This document shows positions 1 through 11,190 of a stretch of 64,000 bases of DNA, in pieces. Numbering within the stretch: position 1 is the first letter of the stretch; each line of letters starts with the position of its first letter. Below the pieces are notes generated by a model. It saw only the letters and a list, made by a program, of their open reading frames with translations. It was not told the origin of the DNA and made no database searches. This DNA is from Serratia rubidaea (GTDB lineage: Bacteria; Pseudomonadota; Gammaproteobacteria; Enterobacterales; Enterobacteriaceae): the NCBI GenBank assembly GCA_901472405.1, contig LR590463.1:4092001-4156000 (forward strand), in the 5' to 3' direction. The position numbers and the translations under genes were made by a program.

Positions 1-2
1 TG

Positions 3-830
3 TCCGGCGGCTGCGTGGAGGAGGATTTTCTGCAGCGCATCGCCGCCGGCGACTATCAGGCGGCCAGCCAGGTGGTGCGCTACGGCGAAGGCGGCCTGAC
101 GCCGAACGTGGCGCTGCCCTGCGGCGGCGTGCTGGACGTGCTGATCGAGTACCTGCCGGCCGGTGAACAGAGCATTCGCTATCTGGCGCAGATGGCCGCG
201 GCGCTGGACGGCCACCACGCGCTGGTCAAACGCCTGACGCTGCCGTACGCCTGTAGCGCATTGCAAGAAACCACCTTTGCCAGCGCCACCCGGGTTGAAC
301 GCCGCGGCGAGGAGATCGTCCTGCATATCGCCGCCGCGCCGCGCCTGCTGATCGCCGGCCTGTCCAGCGTGGCGCTGTACTGCGCAGAATTCGCCGCCGC
401 GCTGGGCTTTGAAGTGCTGGTGTGTGAAAACCGCCCCGACGCGCTGGAAAACTTCGCCGCGCAGTTAACGCCGGCGGTGACGCTGGTGCGGCAGTTCCCG
501 GCCAAATTTATTGAGGAAGGCGGCTGCCATGGCAACACCGCGGTGGTCGCCCTGACCCACGATCCGCGCGTGGACGATCTGACGCTGATGGAGGCAATCC
601 ATACCCCGGCGTTTTATATCGGCGCTATGGGCTCGCAGCAGAACAGCGCCCGCCGGCGCCAGCGGCTGCAGGACATTGCCGAATTTAATCCGCAGCAGCT
701 AAGCCGCATCCATGCGCCGATCGGCCTGGCGCTCGGCAGTAAAACCCCGGCGGAAATCGCCCTGGCGGTCATGGCCGATATCGTGCAGCAAAAAAAATAT
801 CCGTCCCGCAGCGGCGGGCGCCGCCACTGA
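3..830 (+). CDS. XdhC family protein, 5' end outside window
   Basis: The reading frame is open from the first bases, and the visible part begins SGGCVEEDF, the signature at the end of the first XdhC domain. The remaining 275 residues contain a Rossmann-like segment (LLIAGLSSVALYCAEFAAAL, about residues 113-132) and the motif FYIGAMGSQQN typical of the C-terminal XdhC domain. Family members help insert or sulfurate the molybdenum cofactor of xanthine dehydrogenase-type enzymes, or act on related nucleotidyl cofactors. The substrate enzyme is not in the window. The N-terminal 100 or so residues lie upstream. Confident on family, less so on exact role. Confidence 0.8.
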   Translation, partial: SGGCVEEDFLQRIAAGDYQAASQVVRYGEGGLTPNVALPCGGVLDVLIEYLPAGEQSIRYLAQMAAALDGHHALVKRLTLPYACSALQETTFASATRVERRGEEIVLHIAAAPRLLIAGLSSVALYCAEFAAALGFEVLVCENRPDALENFAAQLTPAVTLVRQFPAKFIEEGGCHGNTAVVALTHDPRVDDLTLMEAIHTPAFYIGAMGSQQNSARRRQRLQDIAEFNPQQLSRIHAPIGLALGSKTPAEIALAVMADIVQQKKYPSRSGGRRH

Positions 831-1001
831 TGTGGCATAATCCTGCCTGAAACAACGGGGCGGCCCCCCGTTTGACGCTGGCGCACGCCCGTGCCCGCCA
901 GACTGAAAACGATTACAATCAGGACACTGCCGCTTATTTGGCCATGATGGCTTTCCAAAATGCCTTCTCGATGATTAGAATCGTCTTAAAAACGGCTGAA
1001 A

Positions 1002-1017
1002 ATGTAACCGATTACAT
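1002..1017 (+). promoter_or_regulatory. GalR/GalS-type operator upstream of galP
   Basis: The 16-base near-palindrome ATGTAACCGATTACAT matches the enterobacterial gal operator pattern TGTAANCGNTTACA. It lies about 95 bases before the galP start. A weak CRP-like half site (TGTGA at 1021) follows directly, but its second half is poor. Control by galactose repressors is inferred from the known E. coli galP arrangement. Confidence 0.7.
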
Positions 1018-1109
1018 CAATGTGATCCGGCGCACTTTCAATAATCACCGTGATCAATAACATACCCTCAAAGCCATTCGGCGTTTTATATTCCCCTTTT
1101 GGAGACGTT

Positions 1110-2507
1110 ATGAGTACCGTAACAACCACAGGCAAAAGCCGGTCAAATGCCCAGATGACTTTCTTTGTCTGCTTCCTCGCCGCACTGGCGGGTCTGCTAT
1201 TCGGCCTCGATATCGGCGTGATTGCCGGGGCGCTGCCGTTTCTTGCCGATGAGTTCCAAATCACCGCCCACCAGCAGGAATGGGTGGTCAGCTCCATGAT
1301 GTTCGGCGCCGCGGTCGGCGCGGTCGGCAGCGGCTGGCTCTCTTACCGGCTGGGACGTAAATACAGCCTGATGATCGGCGCCGTGCTGTTTGTCATCGGT
1401 TCACTGTGTTCCGCCTTCGCCCCCAACGTCGAAGTGCTGGTAGTTTCCCGCGTGCTGCTGGGGCTGGCCGTCGGCATCGCCTCCTTCACCGCGCCGCTGT
1501 ACCTGTCGGAAATCGCCCCGGAGCGCATTCGCGGCAGTATGATTTCCATGTACCAGCTGATGATCACCATCGGTATTCTGGCGGCTTACCTGTCGGATAC
1601 CGCGTTCAGCTATAGCGGCGCCTGGCGCTGGATGCTCGGCATCATCACCATCCCGGCGCTGCTGCTGCTGATCGGCGTGATCTTCCTGCCGCGCAGCCCG
1701 CGCTGGCTGGCGTCACGCGGCCGGCATGAAGAAGCGCGCCAGGTGCTGGAGATGCTGCGTGATACTACGGCGCAGGCCAAGGCCGAACTGGATGAGATCC
1801 GCGAAAGCCTGAAGATCAAACAGAGCGGCTGGGCGCTGTTCAAAGACAACAAGAATTTCCGCCGCGCGGTATACCTCGGCATTCTGCTGCAGGTGATGCA
1901 GCAGTTTACCGGCATGAACGTCATCATGTACTACGCGCCGAAAATCTTCGATCTGGCCGGCTTTGCCAGCACCTCGCAGCAAATGTGGGGCACCGTGATC
2001 GTCGGCCTGGTCAACGTGCTGGCGACCTTTATCGCCATCGGTCTGGTTGACCGCTGGGGCCGCAAGCCGACGCTGAAGCTGGGCTTCCTGGTGATGGCGA
2101 TCGGCATGGGCGTACTCGGCACCATGATGAATATCGGCATCGCCAGCACCGCCGCACAGTACTTCGCCGTCCTGATGCTGCTGATGTTTATCGTCGGTTT
2201 CGCCATGAGCGCCGGCCCGCTGATCTGGGTGCTGTGCTCGGAGATTCAGCCGCTGAAAGGCCGCGATTTCGGCATCACCTGCTCCACGGCGGTGAACTGG
2301 ATCGCCAACATGATCGTCGGCGCCACCTTCCTGACCATGCTGAACAGCCTGGGCAGCGCGCCCACCTTCTGGGTCTACGCCGCGCTGAACCTGCTGTTTA
2401 TCGTGCTGACCATCGTGCTGATTCCGGAAACCAAAAACATTTCGCTGGAGCATATCGAGCGTAATCTGATGTCCGGCAAAGCGCTGCGCGATATCGGCTC
2501 ACGCTAA
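1110..2507 (+). CDS. galP: Galactose/proton symporter GalP
   Basis: A 465-residue sugar porter of the major facilitator superfamily, almost exactly the length of E. coli GalP (464). It has twelve predicted membrane segments, the first in [20 protein letters not shown], and the family signatures GRK after TM2, [15 protein letters not shown] after TM4 and VPETK-like IPETKN near the end. It imports galactose and other hexoses with protons across the inner membrane. I chose the ATG at 1110, preceded by TTTTGGAGAC, rather than an in-frame ATG 60 bases upstream, because similarity begins there. The galactose operator at 1002-1017 supports the assignment. Confidence 0.95.
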   Translation: MSTVTTTGKSRSNAQMTFFVCFLAALAGLLFGLDIGVIAGALPFLADEFQITAHQQEWVVSSMMFGAAVGAVGSGWLSYRLGRKYSLMIGAVLFVIGSLCSAFAPNVEVLVVSRVLLGLAVGIASFTAPLYLSEIAPERIRGSMISMYQLMITIGILAAYLSDTAFSYSGAWRWMLGIITIPALLLLIGVIFLPRSPRWLASRGRHEEARQVLEMLRDTTAQAKAELDEIRESLKIKQSGWALFKDNKNFRRAVYLGILLQVMQQFTGMNVIMYYAPKIFDLAGFASTSQQMWGTVIVGLVNVLATFIAIGLVDRWGRKPTLKLGFLVMAIGMGVLGTMMNIGIASTAAQYFAVLMLLMFIVGFAMSAGPLIWVLCSEIQPLKGRDFGITCSTAVNWIANMIVGATFLTMLNSLGSAPTFWVYAALNLLFIVLTIVLIPETKNISLEHIERNLMSGKALRDIGSR

Positions 2508-2512
2508 AACAG

Positions 2513-2591
2513 ACCAGGGCGCGACCTTCGCCGCGCCCTGGTAGGGAAAACTTATCCGGGGACGGGCGCACAGCCCGTCCCCGTTTTATTT
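2513..2591 (+). terminator. Double hairpin terminator after galP
   Basis: Two strong hairpins follow the galP stop. The first pairs 2513-2523 with 2532-2542 (11 bp). The second pairs GGGGACGGGC at 2558-2567 with 2573-2582 and is followed by GTTTTATTT, the usual intrinsic terminator layout on the + strand. On the other strand no T tract follows, so it mainly serves galP. Confidence 0.75.
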
Positions 2592-2599
2592 CCGCCGCG

Positions 2600-4248
2600 T
2601 TATTTCACACAGCGGGTGCACTGCGAGCTCTGAATCTTCTGGAAGAAGTCATTGCCTTTGTCATCCACCAGGATAAACGCCGGGAAGTCTTCCACTTCAA
2701 TTTTCCAGATCGCTTCCATCCCCAGCTCCGGATATTCCACGCATTCCAGACTCTTGATGCTCTGCTGCGCCAGCACCGCCGCCGGGCCGCCGATGCTGCC
2801 GAGGTAGAAGCCGCCGTGCTTGTTACAGGCGTCAGTCACCTGCTGGCTGCGGTTGCCCTTCGCCAGCATAATCATGCTGCCGCCGTGAGACTGCAGCAGA
2901 TCCACGTAGGAGTCCATCCGTCCGGCGGTGGTCGGCCCCAGCGAACCGGATGCATAGCCGTCCGGCGTTTTAGCCGGGCCGGCGTAATAAATCGGGTGGT
3001 CTTTCACATACTGCGGCAGCCCTTCGCCGCGCTCTAGGCGCTCTTTCAGCTTGGCGTGCGCGATATCGCGGCCAACGATAATGGTGCCGCTCAGCGACAG
3101 ACGGGTGGAAACCGGATATTGCGACAGCTGCTTGAGGATCTCGGCCATCGGACGGTTCAGATCCACCTTCACCGCTTCCCCTTCCCCGGCCTGACGCAGT
3201 TCCTGCGGGATATAGCGGCCCGGGTTGTGCTCCAGTTTCTCCAGCCAGATGCCGTCGCGGTTGATTTTAGCCTTGATATTGCGGTCTGCGGAGCAGGAAA
3301 CCCCCATGCCGACCGGGCACGACGCGCCGTGACGCGGCAGGCGGATCACGCGGATATCGTGGGCGAAGTATTTACCGCCGAACTGCGCGCCCAGCCCCAG
3401 GTTCTGCGCCTCTTTCAGCAGCTCCTCTTCCAGCGCCACGTCGCGGAACGCCTGGCCGTGCTCGTTGCCTTCGGTCGGCAGTCCGTCGTAATACTTGGTG
3501 GAGGCCAGCTTGACCGTTTTCAGCGTTGCCTCGGCGGAGAGGTGCCGCCAATCACGAAGGCCACGTGGTACGGCGGGCAGGCCGCAGTGCCCAGGGTGCG
3601 CATCTTGTCCACCAGGTAATCTTTCAGTTTGCCCGGCGACAGCAGCGCCTTGGTTTCCTGATACAGATAGGTTTTGTTGGCGGAACCGCCGCCCTTGGCG
3701 ATACACAGGAATTTGTATTCGTCGCCGTCGACGCTGTAAAGGTCGATCTGCGCCGGCAGGTTGCTGCCGGTATTCACCTCTTTGTACATATCCAGCGCGG
3801 CGTTCTGCGAGTAGCGCAGGTTGTCTTCGATATAGGTGTTGTACACGCCGCGCGACAGCGCGGCCTCATCGCCGCCGCCGGTCCAGACGCGCTGGCCTTT
3901 TTTACCGACGATGATCGCGGTGCCGGTATCCTGGCAGGTTGGCAAAATACCCTTGGCGGCGATTTCTGAGTTACGCAGAAATTGCAGCGCAACGTACTTA
4001 TCGTTTTCACTGGCTTCCGGGTCGGCAAGGATATCGGCAACCTGCTGCTGGTGCGCCGGGCGCAGCATAAAGGATGCGTCGTGGAAGGCGTGCTGGGCGA
4101 GGAGGGTCAGGGCTTCCGGCGCAACTTTCAGGACTTCCTGCCCTTCAAATTCGGCGACGGAAACGTGGTCGCGGCTTAACAGATAGTATTCGGTATCGTC
4201 TTTTTTCAGTGGAAACGGATCTTGATAATGGAACGGTTTATTCGACAT
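2600..4248 (-). CDS. fumA: Class I (iron-sulfur) fumarate hydratase, frameshift in read
   Basis: Restored length is about 549 residues, matching E. coli FumA/FumB (548). It interconverts fumarate and malate in the TCA cycle. The three cysteines expected to bind the 4Fe-4S cluster are visible: Cys105 in [10 protein letters not shown], one in [10 protein letters not shown] and one in the [14 protein letters not shown] segment. The first 240 codons (down to about 3540) and the rest lie in different frames. The break is at GGCACCTCTCCGCCGAG, next to the conserved GGTSAE motif, and both halves are otherwise intact, so a one-base sequence error is likely. FumA versus FumB cannot be separated with certainty. 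Confidence 0.9.
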
Positions 4249-4622
4249 TTATCTCTCACTTGCAACAATTAGCTGCGTTAAATTCACACTTTCAGCGCAT
4301 GACTCGGGTCGCTGCGTCAAAAAAACTCACCACACCTTACTTATTTTTTAGGTAGCCGGTTATTGCGCTAAATCGCAAAACGCCCCTGAATCGCGGGCGC
4401 TACGCCGTTTGAGCTTTTTCGACCACGTCCTGTGAGAACTGCGGGTACAGACTTATCTGGCACGTTTTATTATCCCGCAGTTAACACCTTCATTACAATC
4501 CGCAGCGCTCGATCGGCTTAGCATTGTGATGAAAAAAGCACGTACGCCTACATAAACCGATACGTTTTTTTCAGCCTGAGGCGTATTGCCAGCCCCGCGC
4601 GCCGCGTCGTATGCTAACGGCG
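4249..4622. other. Divergent fumarase/sprT intergenic region
   Basis: This 374-base stretch separates two divergent genes and must hold both promoters. It is richer in A and T than the genes. I see no convincing operator, and no small gene with a good ribosome binding site. Confidence 0.4.
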
Positions 4623-5153
4623 ATGAACAAAATCAGAATCCCTATCGCACTGCAACAGGCAGTGATGCGCTGTCTGCGGGAAAAACTGCAGCTGGCGCGG
4701 CAACATTTTGCCGAAGACTTCCCGGAACCCAAGGTCGTTTACCAACAGCGCGGCACCAGCGCCGGCACCGCCTGGCTGCAAGACTGGGAGATCCGCCTTA
4801 ACCCGGTGCTGCTGATGGAAAACAAGCAGGCGTTTATTGATGAAGTGGTGCCGCACGAAACTGGCGCACCTGCTGGTGTACCGCCGTTTCGGTCAGGCGG
4901 CGGCGCCGCACGGCAGCGAATGGCGCCGGATGATGGAAGAGGTGCTGCAGACGCCGGCCAGCCGCACCCATCAGTTCGGCATCGCCTCGGTGCAGAGCAA
5001 AACCTTCCCCCTATCAGTGCCGTTGCCAGCTGCATCAGCTGACGGTGCGTCGTCATAACCGCATCCAGCGCGGTGAAAGCGAGTATCGCTGCCGCCGCTG
5101 CGGCGAGAAACTGGTGTTTCGCCGCCGGCGAAACGCGCGAGCTGCGCGACTGA
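4623..5153 (+). CDS. sprT: SprT family zinc metalloprotease-like protein, frameshifts in read
   Basis: The translation in three joined frames follows E. coli SprT over its full length. It includes [13 protein letters not shown], the zinc motif PHELAH (an HExxH), and the C-terminal zinc ribbon with CRCQ and CRRCGEK. Three apparent one-base insertions break it: GAAACTG for GAACTG near 4858, CCCCC for CCCC near 5010, and one near 5119. Removing them gives about 175 residues ending at the TGA at 5151. The position between galP/fum and endA matches the E. coli order. Function in E. coli is poorly defined; the eukaryotic relative SPRTN cuts DNA-protein crosslinks. Confidence 0.85.
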
Positions 5154-5328
5154 CCGCCCCAGAGATCCTTAACTTGGCCCCCGGCCGCCGCTCTGCGTCA
5201 GCGGCCGGAGCGCCCCGCTCGCCCAGCACCGGCAACTCTGCCGAAGAAACAAATAATTAGCCTGATTTGCCACTGCCGGTGACTTCCGCTACCCTGCGTG
5301 CTTTTCCGATTTTGAGCTGTTTTGGAAT

Positions 5329-6027
5329 ATGCTTCGCAAAATTTTGTTCGCAATGGTTTTTCCTTTCTGGCGCGGTGAACGCGCATGGCATCAACAACTT
5401 CTCCCAGGCCAAAGCGGCAGCGGTAAAAATCAATCAGGACGCCCCCGGCAGGCTTCTACTGCGGCTGCCAAATCCAGTGGCACGGCAAGAAAGGCGTTCC
5501 CGATCTTAGCGGCTGCGGCTATCAGGCGCGTAAAAACGCCCAGCGCGCCGGCCGCATCGAGTGGGAACACGTGGTGCCGGCCTGGCAGTTCGGCCACCAG
5601 CTGCAGTGCTGGCGCGACGGCGGGCGCAAAAACTGCAACAAGGATCCGGCGTACCGTAAAATTGAAACCGATCTGCACAACCTGCAGCCGGCGATTGGCG
5701 AAGTGAACGGCGACCGCAATAACTTTATGTACAGTCAGTGGCGCGGCGGCGAAGGCCAGTACGGCCAGTGTCCGATGAAGGTCGACTTCAAGCACAAGCA
5801 GGCGGAGCCGCCGGCCCGCGCCCGCGGCGCCATCGCCCGCACCTATTTCTATATGCGCGATCGCTACCAGCTGCGCCTGTCGCGCCAGCAGACCCGGCTG
5901 TTTGAGGTCTGGGACCGGCAGTATCCGGTCAGCGACTGGGAATGTCGCCGCGAGGCACGCATCGCTAAGGTACAGGGAAACCATAACCCGTATATTCAGC
6001 AGGCCTTGCCAGCAGCGTAAAAGCTAA
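5329..6027 (+). CDS. endA: Periplasmic endonuclease I, frameshifts in read
   Basis: A nonspecific double-strand DNA endonuclease exported to the periplasm. The joined translation starts with a signal peptide ([19 protein letters not shown]) followed by [15 protein letters not shown] as in E. coli EndA. The catalytic core [12 protein letters not shown] (His-Val-Val-Pro type) and the motif [12 protein letters not shown] are present. Three apparent one-base insertions (near 5370, 5450 and 6006) break the frame. Removing the last extends the C-terminus to end in QQRKS at the TAA at 6025, as in E. coli. No terminator is obvious before rsmE. Confidence 0.9.
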
Positions 6028-6150
6028 ATAGTCTGCATAAGGGCAGCGGCCACGGCGCCGCTGCCGCTCGGCCGCCTTTGGGTATATACTCTTGGTCTTT
6101 CAGGACGCAGCGCTAACGGCTGCGAATTTCGTCAGGATTAGAACGTCACT

Positions 6151-6881
6151 ATGCGCATACCTCGCATCTATCACCCGGAACCGCTGAGTTCCCATTCGGA
6201 AGTCGCCCTGTGCGAAGACGCGGCCAACCACGTCGGACGCGTGTTGCGCATGAGTCAGGGCCAGGCGCTGCAGCTGTTCGACGGCAGTAACCAGGTGTTC
6301 GACGCCGAAATCACTCAGGCGGATAAAAAAAGCGTACGGGTGCGCGTCGGCGAAGGCCGGCTGGAAGATCGCGAATCGCCGCTGAACCTGCACCTCGGGC
6401 AGGTGATCTCACGCGGCGACAAGATGGAATTTACCATCCAGAAATCTATCGAGCTGGGCGCCAACACCATTACGCCGCTGTTTTCCGAGCGCTGCGGCGT
6501 CTCGCTGTCCGGCGAGCGGCTGGCGAAAAAACTCCAGCAGTGGCAGAAAATCGCCATCGCCGCCTGCGAGCAGTGCGGCCGCAACCGCGTGCCGCAGGTG
6601 CGCCCGGCCATGGCGCTGGAGGCCTGGTGCGCCGAGCAGGACGACAGCCTGAAACTGAATCTGCACCCGCGCGCCAGCCACAGCATCAATACGCTGCCGC
6701 TGCCGGTGAACCACGTCCGCCTGTTAATCGGCCGGAAGGCGGCCTGTCCGCCGATGAAATCGCCATGACCTCGGGGCACGGATTTACCGATATCCTGCTG
6801 GGGCCACGCGTTCTGCGTACCGAAACCACCGCGCTCACCGCAATTACCGCCCTCCAGGTACGTTTCGGCGATCTGGGTTAA
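6151..6881 (+). CDS. rsmE: 16S rRNA m3U1498 methyltransferase, frameshift in read
   Basis: A SPOUT-class methyltransferase that modifies uridine 1498 of 16S rRNA. The first 195 residues are intact. After LLIG the frame shifts, and restoring a C in GGCCGGAAGG (about 6733) recovers the knot motif GPEGGLS and the end VRFGDLG. The restored length of 243 residues equals E. coli RsmE. gshB starts 13 bases after the stop, as in E. coli, so the two are probably cotranscribed. Confidence 0.93.
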
Positions 6882-6894
6882 AGGAGAAAGCACA

Positions 6895-7844
6895 ATGATT
6901 AAGCTCGGCATAGTGATGGACCCGATCTCATCCATCAATATCAAGAAAGACACCAGCTTCGCCATGCTGCTGGAAGCGCAGCGTCGCGGCTGGGAGCTGC
7001 ACTATATGGAGATGGACGACCTCTATCTGCATGCCGGCGACGGCCGCGCCCGTACGCGCGTGCTGAGCGTAAAGGAAGATAAGGAAGCGTGGTTCAGCTT
7101 CGGCGCCGAGCAGGATCTGGCGCTGCAGGAGCTGGACGTGATCCTGATGCGTAAGGATCCGCCGTTCGATACCGAATACATTTATGCGACCTATATTCTG
7201 GAGCGCGCCGAGGTTAAAGGCACGCTGGTCGTCAACAAACCGCAGAGCCTGCGCGACTGTAATGAAAAGCTGTTCACCGCCTGGTTCCCGGAGCTGACGC
7301 CGGATACGCTGGTCAGCCGCAGCGCCGCGCACATCCGCAAGTTCCACCAGCAGCACGGCGATATCATCCTCAAGCCGCTGGACGGCATGGGCGGCGCCTC
7401 GATTTTCCGCGTGAAACAGGAAGACCCTAACCTGTCGGTGATTATCGAAACGCTGACCGAACACGGCAGCCGCTTCTGCATGGCGCAGAACTTCCTGCCG
7501 GCGATCAAAGAGGGCGACAAGCGCATTCTGGTGGTCGACGGTGAGCCGGTGCCTTACTGCCTGGCGCGTATTCCGGCGCAGGGGAAACCCGCGGCAATCT
7601 GGCCGCCGGCGGCCGTGGCGAAGCACGCCCGCTGAGCGAAAGCGACTGGCAGATCGCCCGCACCGTGGCGCCGACGCTGAAAGAAAAAGGCCTGGTGTTC
7701 GTCGGCCTGGACGTTATCGGCGACCGCCTGACCGAAATCAACGTCACCAGCCCGACCTGCGTGCGTGAAATCGAAGCGGCCTTCCCGATCTCCATCACCG
7801 GTATGTTGATGGATGCTATCGAAAAACGTCTGGCGACGCGCTAA
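6895..7844 (+). CDS. gshB: Glutathione synthetase, frameshift in read
   Basis: Joins glycine to gamma-glutamylcysteine using ATP, the last step of glutathione synthesis in the cytoplasm. The protein begins [19 protein letters not shown], and shows the ATP-grasp segment [18 protein letters not shown] missing G in the run at about 7580 (CAGGGGAAACC) splits it. Restoring it gives the [16 protein letters not shown] motif and 316 residues, the same length as E. coli GshB. The strong ribosome binding site AAGGAGAAAG precedes the start. Confidence 0.95.
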
Positions 7845-7954
7845 GCTGACGGCAGCGCGGGCGTTTGCGTCCGCGCTACCGATTGCACATCGTTTCCGCC
7901 CATATCGGTGCGGCGGCGCCACTATCCACCCTACTCACTAATCGACAGACCGCC

Positions 7955-8518
7955 ATGAATTTACAGCACCACTTTCTTATCGCCATGCCAACCATGCAGG
8001 ATCCCCGCTTCAAACGCTCGGTGATTTATATCTGCGAGCATAATGAAGAAGGCGCTATGGGTTTGGTGATCAACAAACCCGTGGAGCAGTTTACGGTGGA
8101 AAGCGTGCTGGAGAAGCTGAAGATTGCGCCGGCCGATCGCGATCCGGCCATTAGCCTGGATAAGCCGGTGTACGCCGGCGGTCCGTTGGCGGACGACCGC
8201 GGCTTTATTCTGCATACGCCGCAGCCTGGCTTCGACGCCAGCATTCAGATTTCGCCGGAGACCATGATTACCACCTCCCGCGACGTGCTGGAGACGCTGG
8301 GCACGCCGGAGCAGCCGCAGGAAGTGCTGGTCGCCCTCGGCTATGCCGGCTGGGAAAAAGGCCAGCTGGAGCAGGAAGTGCTGGAAAACGCCTGGCTGAC
8401 CGCGGAAGCCGACAGCGAAATCCTGTTCCATACGCCGATCGCCAACCGCTGGCGCGAGGCGGCCAACCGTCTCGGCGTCGATATCCGCAGCATCGCCAAC
8501 CATGCAGGGCACGCCTGA
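7955..8518 (+). CDS. yqgE: YqgE family (DUF179/AlgH-like) protein
   Basis: A 187-residue cytoplasmic protein, the same length as E. coli YqgE. It begins [20 protein letters not shown] and carries the family motifs [19 protein letters not shown] and [13 protein letters not shown]. An in-frame start 90 bases earlier exists, but similarity starts at the ATG at 7955. Its stop overlaps the start of ruvX (TGATG), which suggests translational coupling. Biochemical function is unknown; the gene almost always travels with ruvX. Confidence 0.93.
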   Translation: MNLQHHFLIAMPTMQDPRFKRSVIYICEHNEEGAMGLVINKPVEQFTVESVLEKLKIAPADRDPAISLDKPVYAGGPLADDRGFILHTPQPGFDASIQISPETMITTSRDVLETLGTPEQPQEVLVALGYAGWEKGQLEQEVLENAWLTAEADSEILFHTPIANRWREAANRLGVDIRSIANHAGHA

Positions 8519-8943
8519 TGAGCAACCGCACCCTCATCGCCTTTGACTTCGGCACCAAAAGCATCGGCGCGGCCATCGGCCAGGAAATTACCGGCACCGC
8601 GCGTGCGCTGACGGCGTTTAAGGCGCAGGACGGCACGCCGGACTGGCTGAAAATTGAAAAAATGCTGCAGGAGTGGCAGCCGGATCTGGTTATCGTCGGC
8701 CTGCCGCTGAATATGGACGGCAGCGAACAGCCGCTGACCGCCCGGGCGCGCAAGTTCGCCAACCGCCTGCACGGCCGCTTCGGCGTGAAGGTGGAACTGC
8801 ATGACGAGCGTCTGAGCACCGTGGAAGCGCGCTCGCACCTGTTTGACCGCGGCGGCTTCCGCGCGCTGGATAAAGGCAGCGTGGATTCCGCCTCGGCGGT
8901 GGTTATTCTGGAGAGCTGGTTCGAGCAGCATCCTGGAGCGTAA
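8518..8943 (+). CDS. ruvX: Holliday junction resolvase-like protein RuvX/YqgF
   Basis: An RNase H-fold nuclease of 141 residues (E. coli 138). The acidic catalytic positions are visible in [16 protein letters not shown] near the N-terminus, [11 protein letters not shown] in the middle, and [16 protein letters not shown] near the end. Family members process the 5' end of pre-16S rRNA. The last ten residues differ from the usual end, and the stop lies directly beside the broken usher gene that reads toward it, so the 3' end may mark a deletion junction. Confidence 0.93.
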   Translation: MSNRTLIAFDFGTKSIGAAIGQEITGTARALTAFKAQDGTPDWLKIEKMLQEWQPDLVIVGLPLNMDGSEQPLTARARKFANRLHGRFGVKVELHDERLSTVEARSHLFDRGGFRALDKGSVDSASAVVILESWFEQHPGA

Positions 8944-11065
8944 GCTTCTGCGCCGGCGCGAAGCGGCTGAACATGATGGCTCCCGCCGTCGGCACCACCT
9001 CGATTTCCGGCTGCGGCAGCTCTTCATCGTCGGGCAGTTCGAAGGTGTCCAGCGACAGCCGGTTTACCCGATAAGGGGTCAGCGTGCTGACCACCGCATA
9101 GCCGCGCCAGTCGGTGGTGACGCCGTACTGGTTGTCGATGCCGATGCCTGCCGCACCGGGCACCTGTACAATCGCCATGGTTTCCCCCAGCGTTTGCCCC
9201 AGGGTCACGCCGCCGGCGTGCGCCATCAGGCTGCCGGCCAGCTCGATATTCTGCTGACGATAGTTGCGGCCGCGCGCGTAGCCAAGGCGCAGCGAACCGG
9301 CGTTGTACTGATAGCTGGCGCTGGCATCCTGGCTGCTGCCGGCGCTCTGGCTCTGACTGGTGCTAAGATCGTAACTCAGGCTGTAGTCCGACAGCAGCGT
9401 GCCGCTGACGCCGACCCGTCGGCTGTCGGCGCCGTTTTTCGCCAGCCGGTGATCGTAGTTCAACTTCATACGCGGCAGCGCCAGCTTGCCCAGCGGCACT
9501 GAAAACGACAGCCCGATCTGCCCCTGCTCTTTGCCGTAATTCCTGCGGCTGTATTCCGCATACAGGTTAACGTCCACCTCGCCCCAGGTTGCGCTGTACC
9601 CCAGCTCCACGCTGGTTTCGCCTTTATCCTGCCGCGCTTTGCCTCACGCGCCAGCGTCAGATACAGGCTGTCCGACTCGGAGAAGTACTGATTGTAGCGC
9701 GCTTCCAGACGGTATTTTTTCTCGGCGTCGAAGTCGCCGATAAACAGATCGTCCTCCCAATCCCACCAGTAGAGCGTCTGCTGCTCCACCGCATCGCCAA
9801 ACGTCCGGTAACGCTGCCGCGGGTAGTATTGCGCCAACAGGCTGACGGAGGACTCCCAGGATGGGATCGTTCTGGCATAGCGCAGACGCCACATACCGCC
9901 GCGATCGTCGGCGCCGCGGCGCGGCTGGCGAGCGGCGGCGTAGTTGTAATCCGCCGACAGCGCTCCCCACTGGTTAAAGCTTTTGCCAACGCCCACGGCG
10001 CGCTGCGATACAGCCGGACAGCAATACGCCGCCGTACAGCGTGGTTTTCGCCGGCAGGCCGTAGCTGACGGACAGTTGGCCAAACTGCGGCTGCTGTTGT
10101 TCGATACCGAAATAGGGCTGGTATTTACCCAGCGTCAGGTCGTACCTGAAACTGCCGCCGTGCACCAGATTCGGCATCGACGAGTAAGGCAGCTTGCGCT
10201 CGGTTTCCGTGCCGTCGCTTTCACGCACGGTAACGGTAATGTCGCCATCGGGGTCCGGCGGGTAAACGTCCTTGAGGATAAATGCGCCGGGGGAGACAAA
10301 GGTCTGATAAATCACCTCGCCGTTTTGCCGCACCTTAATCTCCGCGTTGCTGCGCGCCATACCGCGGATCCACGGTGAAAACTGCCGCAGGCTCTCCGGC
10401 AGCATCCGATCGTCCGACGCCAGCTGAATGCCGCGGTACTTCACGTTATCAAACAGGGTCGACGGCGTATGGTTATCGCCGATGCTCAGCAACGCGCGCC
10501 AGGCCTTCAGGTCGCGGTAGGCCAGCGCTTTTTCCGTATGCCAGCTTGGCTGCCCCCAGGCGTCTTTCTGGTAGATCGGCTGGTAACGCAGGCGCCAGGC
10601 GCCCAGGTTCAGCCCGGTATTCCACTCCGCAAACAGGCTATAGCGCCGTTCGGCGTCCCGATAGCGTTCGGCGGAGTAGTGACCATAGTTGAGTTGGTAG
10701 TCGATAAAACCGGCGTTGACGCCGTCGTCCCAGCGGTGGCTGATATCGCCGCCGCCAACCATGCGCGGCGCAACGTCCACCGTCAACAGCTGCGATACCG
10801 GTTCATAAAACAGCTGCACGCCGGGTTCGTCGGGCGATATACAGCCCCCGGGCGTGGTCGCCAGGCTGGCGGCCACGCTTTGCCGCACGCCCCACTCGCT
10901 GAGCAGGCTCGGCGTCACGCACGGTGCGGCCGCCGCATCCAGCTCAATGGCCGCGCGGCCTTTATAGGTATCGTTAAAAATAAGGTAAATCTTGTTCACT
11001 TCCGCCAGCGCGCAAGTGGTGGCAAATGCCAAAGGCAGTAAGGTAAAACGCAGGGCGGGCTTCAT
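8944..11065 (-). pseudogene. Fimbrial outer-membrane usher, C-terminally truncated, with frameshifts
   Basis: The start MKPALRFTLLPLAFATTC has a signal peptide and follows AAGGAACGA. The N-terminal usher domain shows CVTPSLLSEWGV, and the beta-barrel segment WIRGMARSNAEIKVRQNGEVIYQ (positions about 10270-10400) with SPGAFILKDVYPPDPDGDITVTV is typical of PapC/FimD ushers. Apparent one-base deletions occur near 9622 and twice near 10000-10012. Beyond these, the protein ends after AGAIMFSRFAPAQK, inside the region before the C-terminal domains, where the sequence runs into the end of ruvX. No chaperone or pilin gene is next to it. It is therefore a remnant of a fimbrial operon. Confidence 0.85.
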
Positions 11066-11111
11066 TCGTTCCTTGAGTATCAACCACACTGTTCCGGCGT
11101 TTTCTCACGCC

Positions 11112-11137
11112 AAAAAGAGGCGCAATAGTAGCGCCTC
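11112..11137 (-). terminator. Terminator after the DUF1090 gene
   Basis: On the minus strand GAGGCGC (11137-11131) pairs with GCGCCTC (11123-11117) across a 7-base loop, and five Ts follow. It lies between the DUF1090 gene and the usher remnant. Confidence 0.65.
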
Positions 11138-11190
11138 GCTCCTCACTCAGGTTGTTCGCCGCTTTCCGTGCGCGAACGCCGTCGGTCGGG

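Noticed and set aside
1021-1036. CRP-like site before galP
   Set aside because: Only the TGTGA half is good; the second half does not match, so it is not listed as a feature.
6151-7844. True pseudogenes of rsmE and gshB
   Set aside because: Each needs only one base restored in a short C or G run to give a protein of exactly the E. coli length, so sequence error is more likely than inactivation.
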